Shown: positions 11,648 through 22,906 of the stretch, in pieces
How the letters are laid out: every line of letters begins with the position of its first letter
Numbering within the stretch: the first letter of the stretch is position 1
Assembly (NCBI GenBank): GCA_905250025.1
Contig: CAJNOJ010000155.1
Span: 186,477-250,476, forward strand
From: Adineta ricciae
Lineage: Eukaryota; Rotifera; Eurotatoria; Adinetida; Adinetidae
Direction of reading: 5' to 3'
Length of the DNA: 64,000 nt
Made by a program: the position numbers and the translations under genes
The notes under the pieces: generated by a model
Database searches by the model: none
Told to the model about the DNA's origin: nothing
What the model saw: only the letters and a program-made list of their open reading frames with translations

Positions 11648-13532
11648 ATGACAGCGAAAGTTTTATCCATCTCATTCTTATCTTCACCTCGTTTTTTTGC
11701 CCTTCATACGCACCTCATTAAACGCACAATCACGAGAACGATGACGTCTTCGTCCGAACAACTATCGAAAGCCCAAACTCCAATGGAGCAACGTACCGAT
11801 CTTTTAGCGAAACGGTTTCTTGGCTTGGAGAAGAATATCTGGTATAGAAACATCGAAATTCCATTTGACTTATAATTTACTTCTTTTCTTTAGGATTGAG
11901 TTTGCTGCATTAGCTGTCGAACACAAGGCAGTTAATGTCGGACAAGGTTTTATTGACTACGAACCACCTCAATATCTTATCGATTTCTGGAAAGCAACTG
12001 TCAATGATCCGAATATTCTTCTACATCAATACACACGTGGATTCGTGAGCTTTAAACATATGAATTCAAAATCATAAGACTTTCTCGCTTGGAATAGGGT
12101 CATCGACGGTTAGTCGAAGCCATTTCAAATGTCTATTCGCCATTTTTCAATCGAAAAATCGATCCTTTGAACGAAATCCTCGTCACCGGTGGTGCGTACC
12201 CTTCATTATTCAATTCTTTTCATGGTTTTCTCAACCATGGCGACGAAGTACAGTTTCTTTCAACGATAGCTTTAAGAAAAAAACATGTTCAATATTTGAT
12301 TTTCTAGGCAATTCTAATCGAACCCTTCTTTGATTGTTATGAACCAATGGTTCGTTCTTCTGGAGCAGTTCCACGATGTATTGCACTAAAACCAGTATGT
12401 AACCGATTCTTCTTCTTCTTGTCACGAGTAATTCTGAATATAGACACCGGCATCCATCGATGCGGATATTTCATCAAGTTCAGATTGGGTTCTCGATAAG
12501 GATGAATTAGAATCGATGTTCAATTCCCGTACACGTCTTATTATCATCAACACTCCAAACAATCCAATTGGAAAAGTATGTTCGAACGTGCAAATTCTCC
12601 TTTCATCAAGAATATTTCTGCTCAAAGGTGTTCACTCGTGAAGAACTTGAACATATCGCGAGTTTATGTCAAAAGCATAACGTGATTTGCATATCGGATG
12701 AAGTTTATGAATGGATCACCTACGATCCAACCAAGAAACATATCCGTATAGCAACATTGCCAAATATGTGGGAACGAACAGTGACGATCGGAAGTGCGGG
12801 AAAAACATTTTCATCAACTGGTTTGAAACTAGGATGGACAATAGGGCCGAAACATCTCATTCGTTGTTGTCAAATTGCTCATCAAGTAAATTGATGACGA
12901 AAAACTTTCATCGAACGGGTAAAGAGAATTGATTTAGGATTGTGTTTATACGTGTCCAACTCTTCCCCAAGAAGTGATTGCTCGTTGTTTCGAATATGAA
13001 CTCACGCGTCTGAATTCGCCTGAATGTTATTTTAATTCGATTCCGTCAGAATTTATTGGCAAACGTGATAAACTTGTTCAAGCTTTGAAAGAATGCGGAA
13101 TGAAACCGGTCGTGCCCGATGGAGGCTATTTCGTTCTTGCTGATTTTAGTCAACTTGGTTTGTTGAAATTCATCAAAGCAAACACAATTTTCATTTCTGC
13201 ATTTTAGCCGGTGATCAATTTCAGTCCGACGCTGAAGACATGAAAGATTTTAAATTTGTTCGATATTTAACTAAAGAAAAAGTAAGGCGTGTTTGAGCTT
13301 CAGGGAGTGCGTGACGCGTGTTGATTTCTTTTGTAGCAACTCGCAACTATTCCGGTGACTGGCTTTTATACAGCCGAACATCGTCGTTCGGTGGATAAAT
13401 ACATTCGCTTTTGTTTTGCCAAAGTGAGGACGAATTGAATGTGATCTTCGTTTTACTCAATATTTTAATTTTTAGAAAGACGAAACTCTCGACAAAGCTA
13501 TTGAAATTCTCCGAAAGCTCAAGAAGCAATAG
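11648..13532 (+). CDS. KYAT: Kynurenine aminotransferase / cysteine-S-conjugate beta-lyase (PLP enzyme)
   Basis: Ten exons: 11648..11841, 11894..12044, 12098..12247, 12308..12394, 12444..12575, 12628..12885, 12938..13157, 13208..13281, 13337..13423, 13476..13532; 469 residues. A class I/II aminotransferase fold with NTPNNPIGK, ISDEVYEW and the PLP-lysine segment SAGKTFSSTGLKLGW; the Lys of the latter forms the Schiff base. LIEPFFDCYEPMV is characteristic of the KYAT group. It transaminates kynurenine to kynurenic acid, and glutamine or other amino acids. The first 31 residues are basic and hydroxylated with no acidic residue (mitochondrial-presequence-like), and a second in-frame ATG at 11741 would give a cytosolic form, so dual targeting is plausible. 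KYAT1 and KYAT3 cannot be separated by eye. Confidence 0.94.
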
Positions 13533-13729
13533 AGTGTCACAGCAGTCATGCTTTCCCATTAGTTTACAATCATCTTTATGAAACTTCATATGAATTATGC
13601 TTATCTTTTCAAAAGAAAAAAATATTCATTTACACCGAACCATCATGATGATACTTTTCTTTTCATTCTTGACTCATTTATCCTAGATGATAAGACGCTT
13701 TTTTGATAAGAACTTTATCGGTTTGAAGA

Positions 13730-14956
13730 TTAAAACGCAAATGTATTTTTCTGATATACTGTTCGACAAACAGGACAATTCGGGGTTGGTTCACAACAAT
13801 ATTCTTCAAACATTTGTAAACATGTAGCGTGGAAGACGTGTGTACAACTCAACAATATCAATGGTCTTTTCGGTTGTTGTTGTTGTTTGGGCTTTTGTTC
13901 GATAGGTTTGACTGTTTGCGGAAGTAGTTTCTCTAATTTATTTTTCGTTGTTTTGACGGGCTTTTTCGTGTGTGGTTCGATAATCACCGGTTGTAAGGCA
14001 CATTTACATATCGAACATTCGAATTCGTTTCGTTGTTTGGCACGTTCTTTGATATCTCGCCACTCATCTTCATCAATCGTTCGTATTCGCGCATCGAATG
14101 CTTGTCGTATAGCACGCGCTTTCTCGACATTTCGATCGATTTCATTGAACAAATCATTGAGATCGAAGTCGCACGATGCAATGATACGATCGGTAATCTG
14201 AGATAACTTGTCTTGGTAAAACTTTCGACGCAATTTCGTATCGTCAGGTATATGTGACATGTCTAATCGAAAGCTCTTATACCATTGTCGAACGATATAG
14301 CCGCGCCATGCGGCTTGAATGCGAGCAGCACATTTAGCGCGATGAATTTTCGCGCCTTCGTAGATGATACGTTTTTCATATTGCGAACGGCGACATAGTG
14401 GACAGGTACGAAGGTCTGATCCATTAGCGTTGTTTGAAACAAACTTTTCGAACGTTTGCAAACAAGCTCGATGGAAAACATGGGAACATGAGAGAAGAAC
14501 TTGTTGACCTAATCCAAAATCTTCTTGACAAATCGCACATGGACATTTGGAATCTTCACGAGAATTGGATTGTTGTTTAATGACATTCCAGGCGGCTTCA
14601 CTTAAATGATTGTTCTTCTTCGACTCGCTTTCAACCAATCCAATCCTTTCCGCTAATGTTTCACGTTGTCGATGTGTAACTACTGATGTCTGAGAATCTG
14701 GAATAACATATTCACGTTCTTCGTTTACTACCGGTTGAGTTATGTTTTGAGGTTGTATTGGTGGTAGAACCAACATTTCCTTTTTCTTCTTTAGTCCAGT
14801 ATCGACAACGGCACGAACTTCATGTTTGCGAATATGAGGATGAGTTCGGAATAGATTTTGAGTAGCAAAACGAGTTGGCATGCTAAGATCCAAATTTCGC
14901 GAACGATAGTCCTGAATTGCACTACTCATCAATGCCGAGCTATAATTTATGTTCAT
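13730..14956 (-). CDS. RNF32: RING finger protein 32-like (RING-IQ-RING)
   Basis: Single exon, 408 residues. Order: RING-H2 finger 1 at about residues 138-188 (CAICQEDF, CSHVFHRAC, CPLC), an IQ motif at about 208-230 (AARIQAAWRGYIVRQWY), then RING-H2 finger 2 at about 312-402 (CSICKCAL, CTHVFHATC, CPVC). The unusual RING-IQ-RING order is that of vertebrate RNF32 (362 aa), a testis-enriched putative E3 ubiquitin ligase that may bind calmodulin through the IQ motif. Zinc ligands look intact in both fingers; the second has a longer loop rich in K, P and Q. Intronless, unlike most neighbours. Confidence 0.92.
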   Translation of the reverse strand: MNINYSSALMSSAIQDYRSRNLDLSMPTRFATQNLFRTHPHIRKHEVRAVVDTGLKKKKEMLVLPPIQPQNITQPVVNEEREYVIPDSQTSVVTHRQRETLAERIGLVESESKKNNHLSEAAWNVIKQQSNSREDSKCPCAICQEDFGLGQQVLLSCSHVFHRACLQTFEKFVSNNANGSDLRTCPLCRRSQYEKRIIYEGAKIHRAKCAARIQAAWRGYIVRQWYKSFRLDMSHIPDDTKLRRKFYQDKLSQITDRIIASCDFDLNDLFNEIDRNVEKARAIRQAFDARIRTIDEDEWRDIKERAKQRNEFECSICKCALQPVIIEPHTKKPVKTTKNKLEKLLPQTVKPIEQKPKQQQQPKRPLILLSCTHVFHATCLQMFEEYCCEPTPNCPVCRTVYQKNTFAF

Positions 14957-15431
14957 ATTATCACCAAGAACTAAAACATCGAAAGTTTTTGATCGAAGAA
15001 ATTAAACTTTTCTCTTTACTTCGTCGTTTATTCGCCATTAGAATTGTTTAGTAATGATTGCCATGCTTGTTGAAGAATTCCCTTCGTTTCTTTTTCTCTT
15101 TTCTGTCGTTCTTCGTTACTAACCAGCAACGAGAAGACAGAGAAAACAACAAGGTGAACTGTTTCTTTCGGAAGAAAAGAAAGAAAGAAAGAAAAACGAT
15201 TGATTAATCATCTCTCTCTCTTTCTTATAAGTTTTCTTAAATAAAATAAATACATGACGATATTATATCTGTTGGGTCAATAGAAAATTTCTTTTTATTT
15301 CGATAATTACATTGTTAGATAGTACATATTGACTTATCAAGGAGGATGGTCTCGAACGATCAATCAAGTTCGTATATAAGAGTAAGCATATCGAGACAAT
15401 TTGTCTTCACTTTTGAATCAAACTATTGACA
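14957..15431. other. Divergent intergenic region between RNF32 and a small secreted-protein gene
   Basis: Contains a pyrimidine/purine-rich segment around 15170-15225 and a TATA box feeding the + strand gene at 15432. No coding frame. Confidence 0.55.
15373..15380 (+). promoter_or_regulatory. TATA box
   Basis: TATATAAG lies about 59 bp upstream of the ATG of the small secreted-protein gene, a good distance for a TATA-driven promoter with a short 5' UTR. Confidence 0.6.
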
Positions 15432-16000
15432 ATGATCAAACTGATTCTGTCAATCATTTCTATCGAATTACTTCTGATGACCATTGTTGAATGTCAAATG
15501 TGGAATGAAACAGGTAATTCAAGTGAGAAATCGGTTTTGAGCGTTGAAATTTGGTTGTATGTTGAGTAGATGCATCGGAAAATGCAACAATGATGATTCC
15601 GCCGAAGCCATTTGTTTATTATGGTCGGTATCACCATCGCGAACGACTTCGTCGTGCATATTTAGACGATAATTCAACAGCAGAACATGAAACTATGGCA
15701 ACAATTCTTTCGATTCTTCCGTTGGATCGCCTAGGCGCTGTTATTGGTCAACTGATTGCCACAAGTTTCAAAGAAATGCTCAGTCCAAACGTTGGTAAAA
15801 AGATTCTTAATGTTCTAGAAACTCAAGCGCCATCGTTAGCAACATCACTTTTTACTAATCTTTATGCGACATTACGTGTTCCAGCACGATCGACAAGCAG
15901 AAATGCTCCTGTTCAAAGTGATCGGAATGTGAATACACCATTGAGTAATAGTTCAAAATTATTCTTACTCAATCAACTCAAACGTTCGAAAACAAAATAG
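15432..16000 (+). CDS. Small secreted protein of unknown function
   Basis: Two exons: 15432..15513 and 15570..16000; 170 residues. A strong signal peptide (residues 1-21, ending VECQ) is followed by several N-glycosylation sequons (NET, NAT, NST), a basic segment HHRERLRR, a central amphipathic helical region around LDRLGAVIGQLIATSF, and a Ser/Asn-rich basic tail. There are no cysteines after the signal peptide region. The dibasic site and secretion would fit a peptide prohormone, but no family is recognised. A TATA box sits 59 bp upstream. It is flanked by RNF32 (divergent) and the PPR gene (convergent). Confidence 0.7.
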
Positions 16001-16440
16001 ATTTTTCCAAAAGTTTCTTTTCATGTATCACTCGTCTACTCTGTAAAAAATATGATGACATGCTGAATTGGATTTTGATACTATTTTCAGAATAACTCGA
16101 GGTTCTTGTAAGAGAGATCTAAAACTTAAAATAGTTTTAGCTAGACAGGCGAAACTATAAAGAGTTTTACACTTCTCTTCTCGAACTCTAACAAAAGATT
16201 CTGAAAATGGTGCCCAAATCTACGACGATAAAAGATTCTGACTCTTCGCTAGAATCTTTTATGGTTTAGTATGATCGCATATTTTTCAGAGAGTATCGGA
16301 AAATATAAAAAAACAAACAGTTCAAAATCTCTTGTACTTTTTGCTTAATGTCTATAATCGCAATTTTTACAATCAGATGTTCTTTTACCATCGACTCTCC
16401 GACGATTCTTTATTTAACTAACTCTCTTGAAGAATGATCA
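16001..16440. other. Convergent 3' interval
   Basis: 3' flanks of the small secreted-protein gene and the PPR gene. AT-rich, no coding frame recognised. Confidence 0.5.
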
Positions 16441-19079
16441 TTAAAAATTATCTTTACATGAACATTTACCATTTGGAAAGAAATGATGTATTCGATTTAC
16501 ATCGCGGACAATAATGGTGCATTGATGAATTTTTGCGATTAGTTTCGTAGCGTTATCTAAAATGATGTTTATCTTGGTAGGACACAAGTAACGATTTCAC
16601 TCACGACAATCTCCGCAAATACGTAGATTTTTTACGATTTGAATGCGTGTTGGTGTCGGACGTTGAATTAAATTGTACACAATTGCCAATCGTTCACTAT
16701 GTCCCGAGAGAACTGATTGAACTGTTTCATTTTCGTCCATTTCTCGTGTTACCCAATAGCCATCAGGTTTATAACCATGTCGAATTAGTTCATTTGTTAA
16801 TCGATTCAATTCTTCATAGATTCTTGACGAATCCGGGTGTGATTTGTCATGAGCGTGAAATACCTGTTTGAAAACTCAAATGTAACTTATCATGAAGTTC
16901 GTTTCACACACATGTATCTTCTTATCAACGACAGTCCATGAACAGCCAATAACCTTTTTCTTTTCAGACAGATTGATTTCCGTTCGAATATCTGATGACG
17001 TTGAAAGATCTCCAGCTGAAGCATGTGCATTGGCAAGAAGAACTTTAGCTGATATGAGAGAATTGTCATCATGGCCAAAATTGAATTTCATACGACGATA
17101 TATTTCGTCTACCAATGATAAGTTTTTTGCATTTCGAGCAGATGACAATAATGACACTATTTCAATGAAATAAGAGTACAAGTAAAATACTAGAAATCAA
17201 CTTACTATACATAGGAAGAGAAGGACTGTTTGGTTTGTTCTCGTATTCATTGAGTAACATTTGCGCACGGTCAAAAAGGAACACTCGGCTGACAACATCG
17301 ATCTATTCAAAGGAAAATTTCTATATTCATCTATAAGAAAAACTATTCACCATAGCAGTATAAACGTGTTCAGTGCGTTGATTCATGGGAATTTCTTCGA
17401 AAATTTTCTCAGCTTGTTTAACAAAGCCCGAATGAGAACAAGCATTCAAAACACATATATATGTGACATTATCCAATAAATTCACAGGAGTTTTCTTGAA
17501 TAATTCAATTGCTTCTAAGCCCATTCCATTTAGACCAAAACTATTAACTGAAACCAGATTATCTGTCAAATGTTAGACAAAACTTTAGATATGTACTCAT
17601 AGTTGCATATGCAACGTTGTTAGGATGTTCAATTAAATCAAATATTTCTTTGCTTTTATCTGGACAACCGATTTTACCCTTAAACAAGCATTACAAAATG
17701 GATTTCCAGAGTATAAAAAATGCACTTTACCCACAAATCAACCAACCCAATTTGAATCCATGGGTTTAATTGCAAATCTTTAGGAATTTCATCAATTAAC
17801 GACTCCGCCAGCGTAATATCACCTATTCTCGAGAATGCATCGATAGCTAAAGTGAAAATAAATTCATTCGGACGTAAACCATCAATTTTCATTCTATGAT
17901 ATAAAGCACAAGTCTTCTCCGGTTGCTTTTGCACATTGTAGAGCTTCATCATCGATCCATAAGAAATAACATCTCGTTTGATTCGATTAAACAATGATTC
18001 CGCATTTGAAATATCGTTACATTTGACAAACATATTCAAAACCGAATAGAGTAAACTGTTTGATTGTTTTAGTTTTGGGTCCAACTGTCTGAAGACTTTC
18101 TTTCCTAAGCTCAATGCATGATCAGTTTTCGATTGGGCACAGGCATTGAAAAATATTGTCAAGATGATTTCATCAGGTTGATCAATTTGAAAAAATAGGT
18201 CAATCGCTTTTTGTTCCAGTTTATTCGAAACAAAACCTGCAAAATCGACGCCAGTTAATGACTGACCAACAGAAATTGTATCAATCTGCTTACCATTCAT
18301 CATTGCACTAAAAACGATCGGGTTTTTCTTCGAAACTTGATGAAAGATCTCTTCTGCTTTATAAATATCACCAGATTTGGCAAACATTTCCAAAGCACAT
18401 GTTGTCACTACTTCATTCTTGCTGAATTTCTTTGGCATTTGATTAAAAATCATTTTGCTGAAGTTCAATGATTGTTGATCGCAACTATTTGTACAAGCTT
18501 TGAATAACATACTAAACGTATATTCATTCACCATTGTGTTCTGTGCTTGGAAAAGCTTCGATGCAATGTCATAACGATGATTATTCACAAGACCTACACA
18601 TATGGAATCAATAGTATTTGTTAGTTGAAAAAGAAGACAGACAATCCTCACCATCGAGAATGTAATTAAACATTTGTGTTGTCCTATTTCTACTATTCTT
18701 GAAAATGTCTAAACTTGTTTCATATTCGCCACATTTCACTATAGAATACAAAAGTATTCTTAGGATATTGTTGAGTTCGGACGAATTTACTATATAGACG
18801 GATTAGATTGATTTGAATGAAGGAATTGTTTGAGAGATAAGATGAGAGATTTTTATGTATATCTTTTCCGTGTTTTATATCGGAAAGTTCAACGCAAGCT
18901 TTTAGAGCTTGATTTATTACTAAACTAGATGCTGGCTTGTTCGTTTTCTCAATTTCCTTTTGATATAAACTGAGAGCCTTTTTAAACTGATTAGTATCAT
19001 TGAGCCTCTTCATCTGAGAGCCTAAGTCAGTGAAACTAGATAGGTAACGATGGAAAGGAAACCGCGCTAGATATATCAT
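16441..19079 (-). CDS. DYW-type pentatricopeptide repeat (PPR) protein, likely organellar RNA editing factor
   Basis: Ten exons on the minus strand: 19079..18791, 18738..18652, 18593..18294, 18236..17731, 17678..17597, 17547..17351, 17302..17206, 17156..16912, 16863..16605, 16556..16441; 725 residues. The N-terminus (MIYLARFPFHRYLSSF) is mitochondrial-presequence-like. About a dozen degenerate PPR motifs follow (for example LIRLYMKCGEYETSLDIF, MINSFGLNGMGLEAIELF), then E/E+ segments with KKVIGCSWTVVDKKIHVF and SHPDSSRIYEELNRL. The C-terminal DYW cytidine-deaminase-like domain keeps the zinc/catalytic elements HSE (HSERLAIVY) and CGDC, and the second zinc site HHF plus CSC. It ends KDNF rather than DYW. 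In plants this class converts C to U in organellar RNA. The intron 18237..18293 (57 nt) lacks an in-frame stop, but splicing it restores a canonical PPR helix. Known DYW proteins of bdelloids are thought to be horizontally acquired. Confidence 0.92.
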
Positions 19080-19850
19080 CTAAAATTAGAACTAATCTCA
19101 AAACACAGAAATCAACATATAAAACTTGTAAATACAATATGCATTTACTGACTTCTCTATCTCATTGAGTTACTCTTCCATTCGAAGACTTAAACAATGA
19201 TTAATACCTTTATTCTTCAAGTTTTCTCAAGCATTCAGACCTAAAAACAGATCGAATAATTCAAAGTGAATGATGAAAAGCACAAACGAATAGATATATA
19301 TGACAAATGTGTTCAGCCAATCCATTAGATCAGAGAAGTATTTCTACAGTGACATCTATCAAAAGATATACGCGCGGTGTGGTACCCTACCCATGTTGTT
19401 AGTTAACTTATCGACATAAGGACTCTTGAAAAAACGATTGTACACTGTAGACATTAAATCTATGTTGTCTTAATAATGAACGATTCATTCAATACTCTCA
19501 TGTAAAATATCAGTTATTCTTAACTTTATCTATTCAAGAATTCTAATACGCTCAATTCTAACAACTTGAGTAGCTTTGAATTTCCGACAACGATACTTTT
19601 AATTAATCTCAAAAATGAGCTTGTACAAATCAAAAGAAAAAGTACAGTCACTTACACGTTTACCACCAACTATCAACAAGTCACTGGGTAATATTTTGAA
19701 ATTATTTTTACTTAACAGAAGCAGACATTCGGAAACTAAACAAATTTTTTCAAAGTTTCTAATCATTTAATATTTACCTTTTTTTTCAAAATATAGACAG
19801 ACAATTTTCTGTATTTTCTAGTTTTTCTTAATTCTACTGAACAAAGACAA
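19080..19850. other. Interval between PPR gene and its degenerate copy
   Basis: AT-rich; includes the 5' flank of the PPR gene and the 3' flank of the duplicated fragment. I saw no coding exon. Confidence 0.5.
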
Positions 19851-20790
19851 TCAAAAATAATCTTTACATGAACATTCCCCTGTCGGAAAGAAATGATGTA
19901 TTCGATTCGCATCTCGCACCTTGATCTCACATTTGCGAACTTTTGCGATTAGTTTCGTAGCCGTATCTACAGCAATACCAATCTATATAGAACACAAATA
20001 TCCGATTCACTCACGACAATCAATACACATTCGTAGATTTGTAGCCACTTGAATTTTAGTTGGTGTTGGATTTTGAATTAAATTGTACACAATTGCTAAT
20101 CGTTCACAATGTTCTGATAAGATCGATTGAACTGTATCATTTTCACCGATGTCTCGTACAATCCATGAACCATCAGGTTTATAGCCATGTTGAATTAGTT
20201 CGTTGGTCAATCTATTCAATTCTTGATAGATTTTGAATGAATCGGGATGCGATCGATCATGAGCGCGGAATGTCTGTTAGAAAAATCCGGTAAAAGTTAT
20301 CGTAAAATCCTTATTGCTTACATGTATTTCATTATTAACACCAGTCCAAGCACAAGCAACGAATTTCTTTGTTGAAGATGATTTAAAACCCATTTGAGCA
20401 CTTGATGAAACGGAGAACTTTTGTGCATGAGAAAGAAAAGCTTGTGCTGGTTTAATAAACTGAACAAATTTTTCAGTCAAGAAAAGATTTTTCGTATGTC
20501 GAGCAAATGTTAACATCGAGCTTTATTTTACAAATATAACTACATGTCATGTACCCAGACATTACATACAACGATAGAGAGAAACCGTTAGTTGCATGTA
20601 TGATTCATAGATAGATCAGCGTGAAGGAGAGAGAATTTAATAAATGACCATCCTCATGGCATTTGAACCACAGTTCATCCTATTGAAGAAATGCAACTCC
20701 TTTCCAGATAGTTTTGCACATTGTAGAGCTTCATAACTTGTGAATAGAAATGATATTCCGTTTAATTTAATTCAAGAGCAATTCTCTCCG
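19851..20790 (-). pseudogene. Degenerate tandem copy of the DYW-PPR gene
   Basis: Minus-strand exons 20516..20322, 20273..20015 and 19966..19851 reproduce the last three exons of the neighbouring PPR gene with the same intron positions. They encode E+/DYW sequence (FVACAWTGVNNEIHV, SHPDSFKIYQELNRL, HCERLAIVY, CIDC, HHFF and CSC) ending KDYF. The catalytic HxE and zinc cysteines are intact in this part. Upstream of about 20516 the reading frame stops and the splice phase used in the parent gene is lost. PPR-coding DNA is recognisable only as decayed homology: a 23-bp exact match at 20712-20734 equals parent positions 17927-17949, within a longer diverged block 20690-20790. The copy is thus a PPR-less DYW fragment, either a pseudogene or a stand-alone DYW unit with an unseen start. 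Confidence 0.75.
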
Positions 20791-22330
20791 CTCTCTATTC
20801 TACAATAGAGAATGACTCAAGCGGACAATTCAAAACTATTTACACTACATATCCTCGTCATTTGATGGATAAACAAAATAGTTCAACTAGTTTACAATCC
20901 ACCGTTTAGTATTGGTTACTATGACCATACGAGAATTACCAATGAATGATAAATTATTCATTACATCACATTTCCAAGAAAGTTCTTTCTGTACCTGTGT
21001 GTTTTCGTAGCTGTAACGAATTTTGTATTTAGTATTTGTCTAATACTGCGGATCGTCTTAGTATTGCGAATGTCTTCACCTATATTTATAAAACTTAGAA
21101 TAGTTAAGCGACTATTGTATGTCTTTCGTGACAAAAACTGAGTAGTAAAGCTTGAAGAAAAGTATTAAACTCCACTTCTTCGCATTTTCCATAACAAAAG
21201 GAACGTTTCTACACAAATATAAATAGAATATTTTCATGAATGTGTAATGTAAATGGGTCTATATAATATATATATATATATTCACCACCTGATCGAATGT
21301 TATTAATAAAAATAAAATTCTTTAATTCAAGTTCACTTCAACACTTATGAACAAGTATTAATAAATATTTAAAATCTAGTTTATTGTTAACAATCGAGCA
21401 TATTCATGATGACATCAAACGTCGCACTCTTATGAAGAAAGTCTTTGTATTTCTTTTCTTTCATATGCAAATTATTCACTTTGGTTTTCAAATCATCTAA
21501 TCTCCCATTTGTCGAATATACAAATAAAGTAGATCGATTAAACAAGATGATACACCAACAAATACGTCAAATTCTAAGTTTTAGTTATTAAAAAAATAGA
21601 CAAAATCTAATGACGTAGTGAAAAAGAATCTTTTTCTCATTGGACATGAATAGAAGAGATTGCCATTCTAATTTTATCTCTTTTTTTTCCTCTGTTCTTT
21701 CTGGTTAACTGAAGAAAACAGCAAAGTTTGTTCGCTTGCACTGTCGCTATTGAATCGTCAGCATAGGCTTTGCCCTTCTCGACGTCGTCGATGTCGTTCT
21801 CTCTTCTTTCTCTCACACAAAGAAAGAATCTTTTGTTTTGGTTGATATAGTGGCGCGTAGTGCACGCACACAATCAATAGACTCTATACATGACGATTTA
21901 ATGCGGCGGCGGCGGCGTCGTAGTCGTCGTCGTTGTCGGCCAGGGTGAAGGGAAGATGGATTGGTTGAAAAAGATGATGATGAGGAGAACGAAGCTACTT
22001 TCTTCCTCTCTCTTTCACGATACCGTATGCCTGTGTCTATATATGTGGCAAAGCGCGGCAACAGTGAAAGGACATATACGCACGGCCCTACATACAGAGA
22101 AACAAACGAGGAAAACGGCGACGTACGCGCACCACTACTCGGCAATCGCTGCAAGGAAAGCAAAGAAGAAAGAAGAGAACGAACGAGAGAAAGAAGAAGA
22201 AATAGCTGCTTGTCATATTCTCTCTTTTTCTGTGTGTTAGTCCTATGTTGATTTGATTCCTTCCTTCTCTCCTCCATCTATTCTTGCATTCACTACTACT
22301 GTGTTCCTATCAACCAACTAAACTTAATCA
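20791..22330. other. Intergenic region upstream of the acidic nuclear protein
   Basis: AT-rich to about 21600 with a (TA)n run at 21265-21281. From about 21900 it turns into a GA-rich, CGNCG-containing stretch that gives open frames on both strands (21813-22277 minus; 21956-22251 plus) because of composition rather than coding. This segment probably holds the 5' UTR and promoter of the gene starting at 22331. Confidence 0.5.
21265..21281. repeat. (TA)n microsatellite
   Basis: Run of alternating T and A; simple sequence repeat. Confidence 0.8.
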
Positions 22331-22906
22331 ATGGCCGATTCAACCGATGCATTGTCTTCACCGACAGCTACTGCCACCAAGGGTAAGACTAGCTCTTTAG
22401 TTCGACTTCCTCATTCGAACCCATTGTTTTCAACAGGCACAAAACGAGAAGCTGAATTGGATGATATCAGTCCAAGTAAATTAAAAGCTTTAAAAGCATC
22501 CAAAAATGGTACTAATGGTGATGCACCAACCGTAGTTGATGATGATTCGTCTAATCACAAAAATGGCGACTATCATGAAGACGACGAAGACGATGACGAT
22601 GTAAGTGAAATGAAGGAAAAAAAACATGAAATATCTTTGAATCTGTTTTTAGGTAGGTGGCGATTATGATGAAGAAGATGGTTCGGATGAGGACTATGAC
22701 GAAGAAGACGACGGAGAAAATGGTGAAGAGGACGAAGGTAATTAAACCACAACTAGAGCAAACCGTATTCTCATTTGTTTTCTGTTGCAGGAGATTCCAA
22801 AGCATCTGCTGGTAAATCCAATTCTCGAAAAGCAGCCGCTGGTGCCTCAGCTGATAGTGGCGCTGACGATAGTGGCGAGGAGGAAGAGGACGATGAACAG
22901 GAATAG
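22331..22906 (+). CDS. Acidic, prothymosin-like nuclear protein
   Basis: Four exons: 22331..22382, 22437..22600, 22653..22737, 22791..22906; 138 residues when fully spliced. The N-terminal third is Ser/Thr/Lys-rich with TKREAELDDISPSK and a KALKASK block. The remainder is dominated by Asp/Glu tracts broken by Gly/Ser, with a late basic stretch GKSNSRKAAAG, ending EEEEDDEQE. This composition is that of prothymosin/parathymosin-type or histone-chaperone acidic tails, which buffer histones in the nucleus; there is no domain to prove it. The first intron (54 nt) is a multiple of three and open, so a retained-intron form with 18 extra residues is possible. Confidence 0.75.

Noticed and set aside
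21813..22277. 154-codon minus-strand frame with overlapping + frames
   Set aside because: GA/CT-rich composition upstream of a gene; Ser/Arg-rich translation without a domain; best read as 5' UTR/promoter.
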